Shown here: piece after piece, positions 1 through 8,827 of the stretch | How the letters are laid out: every line of letters begins with the position of its first letter | Numbering within the stretch: the first letter of the stretch is position 1 | Assembly (NCBI GenBank): GCA_965260935.1 | Contig: OZ253374.1 | Coordinates: forward strand, 62,001 to 126,000 | Source of the DNA: JBBROS01 sp965260935 | GTDB lineage: Bacteria; Pseudomonadota; Alphaproteobacteria; Acetobacterales; Acetobacteraceae | DNA: 64,000 nucleotides | Direction: 5' to 3' | Translations under genes and position numbers: made by a program | Notes under the pieces: model-generated | Database searches by the model: none | What the model was told of the DNA's origin: nothing | Seen by the model: only the letters and a program-made list of their open reading frames with translations

Positions 1-1098
1 AAAACGCCGGCGCAACTCCTTTTGCATGTGGGCGCCGACGGTGCGGGCATGCTCGACAATGTTCAACTCGTCGTAGAGCTTCAGCGCCTCAATGGCGACG
101 GCTGCCGGCACGGGGTGCCCGGAGTAGGTGTAGCCGTGGCCAAACGTGCCGATTCTGTGGCTCTCGGCCGCAATGGGGCGAAATACCTGTTCGCTGACCA
201 TCACGGCGGAGATTGGCAGGTAGCTGGCCGACAGCGCTTTTGCGCTGGTGATGATGTCGGGCTGCAACCCCATTGTCTGCGTGCCCCAATAATTGCCGGT
301 GCGCCCGAAACCGCAGATCACCTCGTCGGCCACCAACAGGACGTCGTACTTTCGCAGCACGGCCTGGATCTTCTCGAAGTACCCCCGCGGCGGCAGGATG
401 ACGCCGCCGGCGCCCATAATCGGCTCCGCCCACATCGCCGCCACCGTTTCTGGACCTTCGGCGAGGATTAATTTCTCCAGCTCGGCGGCGCATCGCGTGG
501 CGAACGCGTCTTCCGTCTCGCCGTCGGTGGCCTCGTGATAGTGGTGCGGCGTCATCGTGTGGACGAAGCCCGGCAGCGGCAGGTCGAACGAGCGGTGGTT
601 GTTCGGCAGGCCGGTGATGGACGCTGCCGCCAGGGTGATGCCGTGGTAGCCCTTGATGCGGCCGATGACCTTCTTCTTCGCCGGACGGCCGAGCGCGTTA
701 TTGTAGTACCAGGCCATCTTGATGGCGGTGTCGTTCGCCTCGGACCCAGAGTTGGCGAAGATGACCCGGGCCATCGGCACCGGCGCCCGCTCGATCAGCA
801 TCTCCGACAAGTCGATCAGCGGCTCGTGCGATTTGGCATTGAACGCATGATAGAAGGGCAGCTTGCGCATCTGGTTGGCTGCGGCCTGCACCAACCGCTC
901 GTTGTCGAAGCCCAGCGCGGCACTCCACAGCCCGGCCACGCTCTCGATGTACTCCTTCCCGTCCTCGTCCCACACGCGGACGCCCTTGCCGCGCGTGATG
1001 ACCAGAGGACCGCTCTGCTCGTGCGTCACCAGATCCGTGAAGGGATGCAGCGCGTGGGCGACGTCGCGTGCGGCGGCAGAGTTGGGACGGATGGCCAT
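1..1098 (-). CDS. Class III (omega-amino acid:pyruvate-type) aminotransferase, C-terminus off the left edge
   Basis: PLP-dependent fold-type I aminotransferase, probably moving an amine from an omega-amino acid or amine to pyruvate. About 366 N-terminal residues are in the window and the C-terminal end is cut off by the left edge. Translation starts MAIRPNSAAARDVAHALHPF and contains the family landmarks: an N-terminal GKGVRVWDEDGKEYIES-type strand, the ANSGSEANDTAIKMAW cofactor loop, a VADEVICGFGRTG aspartate motif, and SAKALSASYLP with the Schiff-base lysine. It is divergent from the ABC-importer operon, with only 85 bp between the starts, so both may share the palindromic operator at 1146-1161. 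Family is certain; the substrate is not. Confidence 0.9.
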   Translation of the reverse strand, partial: MAIRPNSAAARDVAHALHPFTDLVTHEQSGPLVITRGKGVRVWDEDGKEYIESVAGLWSAALGFDNERLVQAAANQMRKLPFYHAFNAKSHEPLIDLSEMLIERAPVPMARVIFANSGSEANDTAIKMAWYYNNALGRPAKKKVIGRIKGYHGITLAAASITGLPNNHRSFDLPLPGFVHTMTPHHYHEATDGETEDAFATRCAAELEKLILAEGPETVAAMWAEPIMGAGGVILPPRGYFEKIQAVLRKYDVLLVADEVICGFGRTGNYWGTQTMGLQPDIITSAKALSASYLPISAVMVSEQVFRPIAAESHRIGTFGHGYTYSGHPVPAAVAIEALKLYDELNIVEHARTVGAHMQKELRRRF

Positions 1099-1122
1099 GC
1101 GCGGATTCCCTGAAGTTTCATA

Positions 1123-1161
1123 TTGACACGATAGTGCAAACCAACGGTAAAAGCTTTTACC
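1123..1161 (+). promoter_or_regulatory. Promoter with LacI-type palindromic operator
   Basis: The 85-bp gap between the divergent aminotransferase and importer genes holds a TTGACA -35-like hexamer at 1123-1128. A perfect 16-bp palindrome, GGTAAAAGCTTTTACC, lies at 1146-1161 where the -10 would fall, and AGGAAGGGAAG follows as a ribosome site before the 1184 start. Even palindromes of this size are typical LacI-family operators, and a LacI-family regulator is encoded at the end of this operon (7727). The pairing is an inference. Confidence 0.6.
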
Positions 1162-1183
1162 CAGGAAGGGAAGTGGCACGCCG

Positions 1184-2695
1184 ATGTTCAAGCCAACCCG
1201 TCGTCAGGCGATGGCCACACTGGCCGGGGCCGCATTGCCGTTCGCCATTCCGCCCCTGGCGCAAGCGGCGGGCCGATCCCTTCGTCTTGGACTCGGCGCC
1301 AGCCCAGACCATCTCGACCCGTTGCTCACGACCTTCGGCGACGAGTACGTCTATGTGAACCTGGTCTTTAACGGCCTGACGCGGATGGATGAGGAGCTGA
1401 AGGTCCAGCCCGACTTGGCAGCGAAATGGGCGTTCAGTGACGACCTGAAAACCTGGACGTTCACGCTGCACGAAGGTGTCAAGTTTCACGACGGCACGGC
1501 TATGACTGCAGACGATGTTGTCGCGGTGTTCCACCGCCTGCTCGACCCGAGAACGGCCGCGCCCTCAGCCAGCAACTTCGACATGGTCACCGCCGTGGAC
1601 GCGCCCGACGAGCAGACGGTCAGGTTCACGCTTGCCTTCCCCTATGGCTCCTTTGCCGAGCTGCTCTCGGACCGCCAGGTCAAGATCGTGCCGCGCAACA
1701 AGGTGGCGCAGCTCGCGACGCAACCCGTGGGCACCGGGCCGTTCAAGTTCGTGTCGTACACCCCGAACGACCGCATGGTGCTGACCAAGAACCCGGACTA
1801 CTTCGAGCCCGGGCTGCCCAAGCTGGACGGGGTCGACCTGCTGATCATCCCCGAGATGAGCTCCAAGATCGCGGCCCTCAGGTCGGGTGAGTTGGACATC
1901 ATCTGGGACCTGCCGCTGGACCAGGTGAAGGTGCTGTCGCCGGACCCGACCTTGCGGGTCGACAGCGTGCCGAGCGGCGCCTGGGACGCCGCGGTCACCA
2001 ACAACCGGCTCAAGCCGTTTAACGACCCGCGCGTGCGGCGCGCGTTGCAGATTGCGGTCTCCAAGCAGGACGTGGTTGATCTGGTGCTGTTCAGCCAAGG
2101 GGCGCCCACCATCAGCCCGATCCCGCCCACGCACCCGTTCTATGCGCACGACATCAAGATACCGGATGCCGACCCGGATGCCGCGCGCCGACTGCTGGCA
2201 GAAGCGGGGTATCCAAACGGGATCAAGCTGCCGATCGTCGTCCCCGTCGGCCGCCCGATCCGCGAACGGCTAGGTGTGGCGCTGCAACAATTACTGCAAC
2301 CGGCGGGCTTCAACCTGGAAGTGCAGCGCGTGCCATACAGCGCTTACCCGACCCAAGTGTCGGACAAGGCGCCACTCTACATCGAAGGATTCTTCGGCCG
2401 CGCAACCATTGATGCCAGCACGTACCCGTTCCTGCACAGCAAGGGCACCTGGAACACCCGGTTGTGGCACTACGACAATCCCAAGGTCGATGCCGCACTG
2501 TCCGCCGCCCGCTTGTCCGGCGATCCGGCCGTGCAGAAGACCCAGTACATCGTCATGCAACAGGCGTTGAACGACGACCCCGCCATTTTCTTCGCCTACT
2601 CCACCAACTTCGCATGCGCCTACCGGGTCGGGGTCCGCGACGTAAAGACGCATCCCAGCCGCTGGTTCGACCTGCGTCATGGCACGGTGAGCTGA
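1184..2695 (+). CDS. ABC transporter periplasmic substrate-binding protein, family 5 (DppA/OppA type)
   Basis: Extracytoplasmic binding protein (SBP_bac_5) that delivers a peptide-like solute to the permeases encoded just downstream. The 503-residue length is normal. The N-terminus MFKPTRRQAMATLAGAALP has a twin-arginine-like TRRQA motif and a hydrophobic stretch ending near PLAQA, so export is probably by Tat. Family features follow: a YVNLVFNGLTRMDEELKVQP-like strand near residue 50, an LHEGVKFHDGTAMTADDVV signature near 90-110, and VGTGPFKF near 185. It heads a tight operon (6 bp to the first permease). Since M20 hydrolases are co-encoded, the ligand is probably an N-substituted amino acid or short peptide; this is inferred. 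Confidence 0.9.
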   Translation: MFKPTRRQAMATLAGAALPFAIPPLAQAAGRSLRLGLGASPDHLDPLLTTFGDEYVYVNLVFNGLTRMDEELKVQPDLAAKWAFSDDLKTWTFTLHEGVKFHDGTAMTADDVVAVFHRLLDPRTAAPSASNFDMVTAVDAPDEQTVRFTLAFPYGSFAELLSDRQVKIVPRNKVAQLATQPVGTGPFKFVSYTPNDRMVLTKNPDYFEPGLPKLDGVDLLIIPEMSSKIAALRSGELDIIWDLPLDQVKVLSPDPTLRVDSVPSGAWDAAVTNNRLKPFNDPRVRRALQIAVSKQDVVDLVLFSQGAPTISPIPPTHPFYAHDIKIPDADPDAARRLLAEAGYPNGIKLPIVVPVGRPIRERLGVALQQLLQPAGFNLEVQRVPYSAYPTQVSDKAPLYIEGFFGRATIDASTYPFLHSKGTWNTRLWHYDNPKVDAALSAARLSGDPAVQKTQYIVMQQALNDDPAIFFAYSTNFACAYRVGVRDVKTHPSRWFDLRHGTVS

Positions 2696-2701
2696 GCGCC
2701 T

Positions 2702-3655
2702 ATGGCAGGCTTCCTGGCCAGGCGCTTGCTCGGCGTGGTCGGCGTTCTCGCCGCCACCTCCGTGCTGGTGTTCGGCATCATCCACATCCTGCCCGGCAAC
2801 GTCGCCTACACCATGCTGGGCGAGTTCGCGACGCCCGAAGCGGTCGCGACCCTGGAAGCTCGGCTCGGCCTCAACGACCCGCTCTGGCTGCAATACTGGC
2901 ATTGGCTGTCCGACCTGTTGCACGGCAATTTCGGCCAATCCCTCGCCATGGACCGGCCAGCAGCCTCATTGATCGCGGAAGCGCTCGGCCGGTCGGCGAC
3001 CCTTGCCGGGCTGTCCTTCGCCCTCGTCGTCGTCCTCGGCATTGGCTCGGGCATGTTCACCGCGGTGCGCGCGGGCCGCACCTCCGACCATGTGCTGACC
3101 ATTCTCCAGCTCGTGTTCATCGCCATCCCGGAATTCTTCTGGGCGATCCTTGGCGTCCTGGTGTTCTCCTCGACGCTGCGCTGGCTACCAGCGACGGGCT
3201 ACGCGCCCATTTCGGACGGGGTCGTACCCTGGGCGACGCATTTTGTGCTGCCTGTGATCCTGCTCGCCATGGGACTGATCGCGCATGTGTCCCGCCTGAC
3301 CCGCGCTGCCATGCTGGAGACGCTGCGGAGCCGCTACGTGCTGATGGCGCGCGCCAAGGGACTGCGGGAAAGCCGCGTGCTGTGGCGGCACGCGGCGCCC
3401 AACGCCATGCTGCCCGCCATCACCATCCTTGCCATCGACTTCGGGCTGCTCATCGGCGGCGTCGTGGTGGTCGAGACGGTGTTCGCCTATCCCGGTCTGG
3501 GCCGCTTGCTGGTGTTCGCGATCGAACGCCATGACCTGCCGTTGCTGCAAGCGGGCATGCTGGTGATGGCGGCGATCTACGCGGTCGCCAACCTCATTGC
3601 CGACCTGGCGTACGCGGTGCTGAACCCGCGCATCCGTCATACGGCGACCGCATGA
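2702..3655 (+). CDS. ABC transporter permease, DppB/OppB type
   Basis: First inner-membrane permease of the importer (BPD_transp_1, 317 aa). The N-terminus MAGFLARRLLGVVGVLAATSVLVF is the usual DppB first helix, followed by the periplasmic LGLNDPLWLQYWHWLSDLLHGNFGQS segment. The cytoplasmic EAA loop that contacts the ATPase is visible near residues 200-235 (SRYVLMARAKGLRES then HAAPNAMLP). About six hydrophobic helices are seen. The stop overlaps the next permease start (ATGA at 3652-3655), so translation is coupled. Confidence 0.92.
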   Translation: MAGFLARRLLGVVGVLAATSVLVFGIIHILPGNVAYTMLGEFATPEAVATLEARLGLNDPLWLQYWHWLSDLLHGNFGQSLAMDRPAASLIAEALGRSATLAGLSFALVVVLGIGSGMFTAVRAGRTSDHVLTILQLVFIAIPEFFWAILGVLVFSSTLRWLPATGYAPISDGVVPWATHFVLPVILLAMGLIAHVSRLTRAAMLETLRSRYVLMARAKGLRESRVLWRHAAPNAMLPAITILAIDFGLLIGGVVVVETVFAYPGLGRLLVFAIERHDLPLLQAGMLVMAAIYAVANLIADLAYAVLNPRIRHTATA

Positions 3656-4449
3656 AGGCAACCTGGATCCGCGTGGCGGCGCTGGCGCTTATCGTTGTGG
3701 TGGCGGTGGTCGGCGCGTGGGTTACGCCCTACAACCCGGCGGCATTCGCGGTGCGACTGCGCTTTACGCCGCCCAGCGCCGCGCACCTGTTCGGCACGGA
3801 CGAGTTCGGGCGCGACGTGCTGTCGCGCGTGCTGTCGGGCGCGCACCTGTCTCTGGTGATCGGCTTTGGTGCCATGCTGGTAAGCCTGGTGGCTGGTGTG
3901 CCGCTTGGTTTGTTCACGGCATGGAGCCGCGGCTGGGGTGGGGCGCTGGTGCTGCGCGCAGCCGACCTGTTCCTGTCGCTGCCGCCCATCATGCTCGGCC
4001 TGCTGATCTTGGCCGTGACGCCGCCCAGCCTGCTCAAGACCACGGTCGCCGTCGGCCTCGTCTACATCCCGATCATGCTGCGCCTGGTCCGCTCTGTGGC
4101 GCTCGGCCTGTTGCAGGAGGATTTCGTGCAAGCGGCCCGGGCGCGGGGCGAAGGCGCGGCCTCCATCCTGTTGCGCGAAATCCTGCCCAACGCCTGGCCG
4201 CCGATCATCGTGGAAGCCGGGCTGCGCGTGACGTTCGCCATCCTGCTCGGCTCCGCGCTATCGTTTCTCGGCTTGGGACCGCAGCCGCCCGCGAGCGAGT
4301 GGGGCTTGATGATCGCCGAAAGCCGCCAGTTCCTCGACCAGGCGCCCTGGATCGGCTTGGCACCCGGGCTGTGCCTTTGCCTCCTCCTTGTGGTGGTGAA
4401 CATGGTGGGCGAAGGCTTACGCGCCCGGTTGGACCCGACCCATGCCTGA
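3652..4449 (+). CDS. ABC transporter permease, DppC/OppC type
   Basis: Second permease of the importer (265 aa). The usual DppC hallmarks are present: a single N-terminal helix, then HLFGTDEFGRDVLSRVLSGAHLSLVIGFGAML, and the EAA loop FVQAARARGEGAASILLREILPN near residues 155-185. The C-terminal LSFLGLGPQPPASEWGLMI is highly typical of the family. The start overlaps the dppB-like stop by 4 nt and the stop overlaps the ATPase gene by 8 nt. It is slightly shorter than many DppC proteins because the cytoplasmic N-terminal tail is minimal. Confidence 0.92.
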   Translation: MKATWIRVAALALIVVVAVVGAWVTPYNPAAFAVRLRFTPPSAAHLFGTDEFGRDVLSRVLSGAHLSLVIGFGAMLVSLVAGVPLGLFTAWSRGWGGALVLRAADLFLSLPPIMLGLLILAVTPPSLLKTTVAVGLVYIPIMLRLVRSVALGLLQEDFVQAARARGEGAASILLREILPNAWPPIIVEAGLRVTFAILLGSALSFLGLGPQPPASEWGLMIAESRQFLDQAPWIGLAPGLCLCLLLVVVNMVGEGLRARLDPTHA

Positions 4450-6406
4450 GTCGAAATCAGCGGGGCCGCTGCTGGACGTCGCTGGCTTGTCGGTCACTTT
4501 TGCCACACCGCGCGGCCCGGCCCACGCGTTACAATCGGTGGACCTTGCCGTGCCACGGGGCGGCGCCCTGGCGCTGGTCGGCGAGTCCGGTTCGGGCAAG
4601 TCCACCGTGATCTTGGCGCTGCTCGGCCTTCTGGGCGGGGCGAAGATGGATGCCCAACGCCTGGCCTTCGACGGCACTGATTTGCTGGCGGAAGCGGCAG
4701 CACTGCGGGGCCGTCGCCTGTCGGTCGTGTTCCAGGACCCGTCCTCCTCCTTGAACCCAGCCATCACGGTCGGCGCGCAGGTCGCCGAACCGCTCCTGGT
4801 GCATGCCCGGCTCGGTACTGCGGCAGCGCGCGCCAGGGCTGTCGAGTTGCTCGGCGAGGTGGGCCTGCCGCGCCCGGCCGCCCTGATGGACGCCTACCCA
4901 CACCAACTGTCTGGTGGCATGAAGCAGCGTGCCGCGATCGCCATGGCGCTTGCTGCCGAGCCGGAACTGCTGCTGCTGGACGAGCCGACGACGGCGCTGG
5001 ACGTGACGGTAGAGGCCGGGATCCTCGACTTGTTGATGGGCCTACGCGCCAGATGCGGCCTGTCGTTGCTGCTGGTCAGCCACAACCTTGGCATCGTCGA
5101 TCGGCTGTGCGACACGGCAACCGTGCTCTACGCCGGCCGTGTGGTCGAGGCCGGCACCGTGGCCGCCGTGCTTCAGGCGCCCCGCCACCCCTATGCCCGT
5201 GGCCTGCTGGCGGCCGTGCCACGTCGGGGCGCCACGGGACCGCTCGCCCCGATCCCGGGCAGCCTGCCCGACATGACGGCACCCGACCCCGGCTGCAACT
5301 TCCGCCCGCGCTGCCCTTTCGCGGCGCAAGGGTGCGAGTTGCCGCAAGTGCTGGCGGGCGATCCGCATCCCGTGCGCTGCCACCGAGCCGATAACGTAAC
5401 CGATGAGTCTTGGCCGGTGCCCGACCTCGACCAGAGCCGACCAGATATGTCCGGCACGCTGCTGCGGGCCGCAGGCCTGAGCCGCAGCTTCGGCCCGGTC
5501 AAGGCGGTGAACGGCGTTTCGCTGGAAATCGCCCAAGGGGAGGTTCTCGGCATGGTGGGCGAGTCCGGCTGTGGCAAGTCCACGTTGGGGCGCCTGCTGC
5601 TGCGACTGCTGCCGGCGGATGCGGGAACGCTGGAGTTCGATGGAGCCGCAGTAGCCAATGATCCCCCGCTCGCCTTCCGGCGCCGGGCACAGATCGTGTT
5701 CCAGAACCCGGATACGGCGCTGAACCCGCGCCAGACCGTGGGCGAGATCGTTCGGCGGCCCTTGGCGCGGTTCGGCCTGGCGCGCGGCAGCGCGGCCGAC
5801 CGGGAGATCGAGCGGCTGCTGGCGCTCGTGCGGCTTCCGCCGGGCTATGTGTCGCGCTTTCCGCACCAGCTTTCCGGCGGCGAGAAGCAGCGGGTCGGGA
5901 TTGCCCGCGCACTCGCGAGCCGCCCGGAGTTCATCATCTGCGACGAGGCCGTCTCCGCGCTGGACGTGTCCGTGCAGGCAGCCATCCTCAATCTCCTAGC
6001 CGAGCTGCGGCGCGACCTCGGGCTGACGCTGCTGTTCATCAGCCACGACATTGGGGTGATCGGGCACATCTCCGACCGGGTTGCCGTCATGTATGGCGGC
6101 ACCGTGATGGAGCTGGGCCGGACGGAAGCGGTGATGTCGCCACCTTTTCACCCGTACACGGAGGCGCTGCTGTCCGCCGTACCGGTGATTGGAGGGCAAG
6201 GCCATAGCCGGTTGCACTTGCCCGGTGAGCAAGGCGCGGTCCACACGGGACCGGGCTGCCGCTTCGCGGCGCGCTGCCATCGCCGGATCGGCCCGGTGTG
6301 TGTCGAGCAGGCGCCACCCTGGCGTGACATGGGTGGCGGGCACCGGGTCCTTTGCCATATCCCGGCTGACGAGCTGGTCCGGGTCGAGATGGAGCAGGTT
6401 GCGTGA
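4442..6406 (+). CDS. Fused DppD-DppF-type ABC transporter ATPase
   Basis: Both ATPase domains of the importer are fused in one 654-aa chain; they are often two genes (dppD, dppF). Domain 1 (about residues 5-310) has Walker A GESGSGKST, signature LSGGMKQRAAIAMAL, Walker B ELLLLDEPTTALD and the oligopeptide C-terminal CNFRPRCPFAAQGCE motif. Domain 2 (about 335-650) has GESGCGKST, LSGGEKQRVGIARAL, FIICDEAVSALD and CRFAARCHRRIGPVC. The Cys-rich C-terminal boxes resemble those of peptide importers that hold an Fe-S cluster. It overlaps the upstream permease (8 nt) and the downstream M20 gene (GTGA, 4 nt). Confidence 0.93.
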   Translation: MPESKSAGPLLDVAGLSVTFATPRGPAHALQSVDLAVPRGGALALVGESGSGKSTVILALLGLLGGAKMDAQRLAFDGTDLLAEAAALRGRRLSVVFQDPSSSLNPAITVGAQVAEPLLVHARLGTAAARARAVELLGEVGLPRPAALMDAYPHQLSGGMKQRAAIAMALAAEPELLLLDEPTTALDVTVEAGILDLLMGLRARCGLSLLLVSHNLGIVDRLCDTATVLYAGRVVEAGTVAAVLQAPRHPYARGLLAAVPRRGATGPLAPIPGSLPDMTAPDPGCNFRPRCPFAAQGCELPQVLAGDPHPVRCHRADNVTDESWPVPDLDQSRPDMSGTLLRAAGLSRSFGPVKAVNGVSLEIAQGEVLGMVGESGCGKSTLGRLLLRLLPADAGTLEFDGAAVANDPPLAFRRRAQIVFQNPDTALNPRQTVGEIVRRPLARFGLARGSAADREIERLLALVRLPPGYVSRFPHQLSGGEKQRVGIARALASRPEFIICDEAVSALDVSVQAAILNLLAELRRDLGLTLLFISHDIGVIGHISDRVAVMYGGTVMELGRTEAVMSPPFHPYTEALLSAVPVIGGQGHSRLHLPGEQGAVHTGPGCRFAARCHRRIGPVCVEQAPPWRDMGGGHRVLCHIPADELVRVEMEQVA

Positions 6407-7671
6407 CAAGGTCAAACAGCAAGGCGGACCTGCTTGCAGCCATTGAGGCCGGGCGCGAGAACCATGTCCGGTTCCTGCAATCCTTCCTGCGGGCACCATC
6501 GCCAAACCCACCCGGCGACACAAGGGCGGCTGCGGACGTGGTGGGGCGCTACCTCGCCGAGCACGGCGTTGACGGCACGGTGGTTGCGCCGCAACCGGAG
6601 ATGCCCAACGTCGTCGCCGACTGCGCCGGGCAGGGCGACGGCAAGCGCCTGGTCCTGAACGGCCACATCGACGTTTTCCCTGTAGGTGACGCAGCCGGCT
6701 GGAGCCGCGATCCCTGGTCGGGTGACCTGGACGGCGGGGCGCTGCACGGCCGCGGTGCGACAGACATGAAGGCCGGCACCGCGGCTTCCATCATTGCCTT
6801 CTGCGCCCTCCACGAACGCCGGGCGGCGTGGTCGGGCAGCCTGGGCCTGACCGCGGTGTCGGACGAAGAAACCGGCGGCCGCTGGGGCAGCCGGTGGCTG
6901 CTGGAAACGGACCCACGCTGGCGCGGCGACTGCATGTTGAACGCCGAGCCCGGTGGTCTTGGAACGATCCGCTTCGCCGAGAAGGGCACGCTGCGGCTGA
7001 CGTTCACCGTGCAGACCGCGGGCGCGCACGGCGCTTATGTCCACCGCACTGAAAGCGCGACCCGGCTCGCGGCCGCGCTGATTGGGCGGCTCGCAGACGT
7101 TGAGAACATCGTGCCGGACCTGCCACCCGCGCTGGTCACGTACCTGGAACAGTCAGAGGTCAGGGCGGCGCTGGATGCCGCAATGGGGGCCGGCGCCGCC
7201 GACATCGCTGCAAGGCCAACCCTAAACATCGGAACGGTCCATGGTGGCCTGAAGGTCAACATGATCCCGGCCACCTGTACTTTCGAGGCCGACATCCGCC
7301 TTCCCATTGGCTTGGACGCGGCCCGGGTGATGGACTGCATCGGCGGCATCCTGGCCGACTTTCCCCAGGCTGACGTGGCCGTGCAGGAGGCGGCCAGCAA
7401 TCCCGCGACCTCCTGCCCCTACGACCACCCGCTGGTCGGCATCATCGCCGGCAACGTCCACGGCATAACCGGCACCCGCCCGGTGGCGATCCCCAGCCTG
7501 GGCGCCACGGACTGCAAGCATTGGCGTCGTGCCGGCGTGCCGGCCTACATCTATGGCCCGGCACCGGGGCGCATGGCGATGACGGACGAGAGCGTGCCGG
7601 TCGAGGAGTTCATGGCCGTCGTCAAGGCGCACGCGTTGTCGGCATGGGACTACCTCGGGGGAGGCGGCTGA
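6403..7671 (+). CDS. M20 family metallohydrolase (ArgE/DapE/carboxypeptidase G2-like)
   Basis: Zinc-dependent deacylase/peptidase of 422 aa, expected in the cytoplasm, cleaving an amide in the imported solute. Metal-site motifs are visible: LNGHIDVFPVGD near residue 85, RGATDMKAGTAA near 125, and SDEETGG near 155. The LNIGTVHGGLKVNMIPATC segment in the dimerisation domain is also typical. The start is GTG at 6403, overlapping the transporter ATPase stop, which argues strongly for co-translation and a linked function. Substrate is unknown; N-acyl or N-carboxy amino acids or dipeptides are possible. Confidence 0.88.
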   Translation: MTRSNSKADLLAAIEAGRENHVRFLQSFLRAPSPNPPGDTRAAADVVGRYLAEHGVDGTVVAPQPEMPNVVADCAGQGDGKRLVLNGHIDVFPVGDAAGWSRDPWSGDLDGGALHGRGATDMKAGTAASIIAFCALHERRAAWSGSLGLTAVSDEETGGRWGSRWLLETDPRWRGDCMLNAEPGGLGTIRFAEKGTLRLTFTVQTAGAHGAYVHRTESATRLAAALIGRLADVENIVPDLPPALVTYLEQSEVRAALDAAMGAGAADIAARPTLNIGTVHGGLKVNMIPATCTFEADIRLPIGLDAARVMDCIGGILADFPQADVAVQEAASNPATSCPYDHPLVGIIAGNVHGITGTRPVAIPSLGATDCKHWRRAGVPAYIYGPAPGRMAMTDESVPVEEFMAVVKAHALSAWDYLGGGG

Positions 7672-7726
7672 CCTGGACGGCCGGGCAGCGATCCTGCACA
7701 AGCGCCCGGCCCTATATGCCAGGACC

Positions 7727-8827
7727 ATGCCACCCAAGAGAGCCACGATCACCGACGTCGCCAAGGCGGTCGGCATCTCCATCGGTGCGGTTTCGCGCAT
7801 CCTGAACGCGGACCCGTCCATCTCCGTGCGCGAGGAAACGCGCGTCGCCGTCCACCGGGCCATGGCGGAACTGGGCTACTCCCCCAATCCCCACGCGCGC
7901 AGCCTCCGCATGGCGCGGGCCGGCTCGATTGCCATGATCCTGCCCGAGATCGAAAGCCCGGCGTTCCCCATGATGATCCAGGGCGCGCAAAGGGCGGCGC
8001 ACCAGCGCGGCTACGCCATGCTCCTGGGGGGCGTAGGGTCGGACGGGGACGACCCCGAGCTGCCGGCCCGGTTGCTACGGCGAAACCGAGTGGACGGGTT
8101 CCTGATCTCCACGGGTCTGCGGGAAGTGGAAACGCTGGCGGCCCTGAGAACCCTTGAAGCTCCCAGCGTGTTGCTCAACCGCTTCCTCGACGACGCCCAC
8201 CCCCATGTCGTGCTGGACGACACGGCGGGGACGGCGGCAATCGTGCGCCACCTTTTGCAACTCGGCCATCAGCGGATCGGGTTCCTCGGCTCGTCGGAAC
8301 GGTTCCTCGGACGGCGGCGGGTGGCAGGCTACCGGACCGCCCTGGAGGGGGCCAGCATCCCGTTTGATCCCGCGCTGGTCGTCAACTGCACCTATGACCG
8401 GGCGGGCGGGGAAGGGGCGATGAACACCCTGCTGTCACGGCCAAAGCTGCCCACCGCAGTATTCGCCACGAACCACCTGGTTGCAGCGGGGGCGCTGGCC
8501 GCTGCCGGGCACCATGGTCTGTCGGTTCCCGCAGACCTTTCGGTGGCCAGCTTCTACGACGGCCCTGTTGCGGAACTGCTGAACCCGCCGCTGACAGCAA
8601 TCCGCTTCCCGCTGGAGCAACTCGGCTTTCGAGCCACGGCCATGTTGATCGACCTGCTGGAAGGGAGGCCCGTGCCGCAGGCCGGGGTCATCCTGCCCCA
8701 TGATGGGATCGTGGTCCGCGGATCCACCAGCCCACCTGCCATCGCCCTTGTCAGCGCACCAGCCCGGCCGTCTCCAGCACGGCGTCGGCCAGCACCTGCA
8801 GGCCGGCTGCAGCCCACTCGCGGGTGA
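7727..8827 (+). CDS. LacI-family transcriptional regulator
   Basis: 366-aa regulator. The N-terminal helix-turn-helix TITDVAKAVGISIGAVSRILN at residues 6-26 and hinge GYSPNPHARSLR are canonical, followed by a periplasmic-binding-protein-like effector domain (GSIAMILPEIESPAFPMMIQGAQ, then GHQRIGFLGSSERFLGRRRVAGYRTAL). It probably controls the importer/aminotransferase promoter through the palindrome at 1146-1161, and its effector is probably a pathway solute. The last 77 bp overlap the 3' end of the convergent carbamoylase-like gene. The C-terminal tail after about residue 345 is Pro/Arg-rich and extends the usual length a little. Confidence 0.92.
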   Translation: MPPKRATITDVAKAVGISIGAVSRILNADPSISVREETRVAVHRAMAELGYSPNPHARSLRMARAGSIAMILPEIESPAFPMMIQGAQRAAHQRGYAMLLGGVGSDGDDPELPARLLRRNRVDGFLISTGLREVETLAALRTLEAPSVLLNRFLDDAHPHVVLDDTAGTAAIVRHLLQLGHQRIGFLGSSERFLGRRRVAGYRTALEGASIPFDPALVVNCTYDRAGGEGAMNTLLSRPKLPTAVFATNHLVAAGALAAAGHHGLSVPADLSVASFYDGPVAELLNPPLTAIRFPLEQLGFRATAMLIDLLEGRPVPQAGVILPHDGIVVRGSTSPPAIALVSAPARPSPARRRPAPAGRLQPTRG

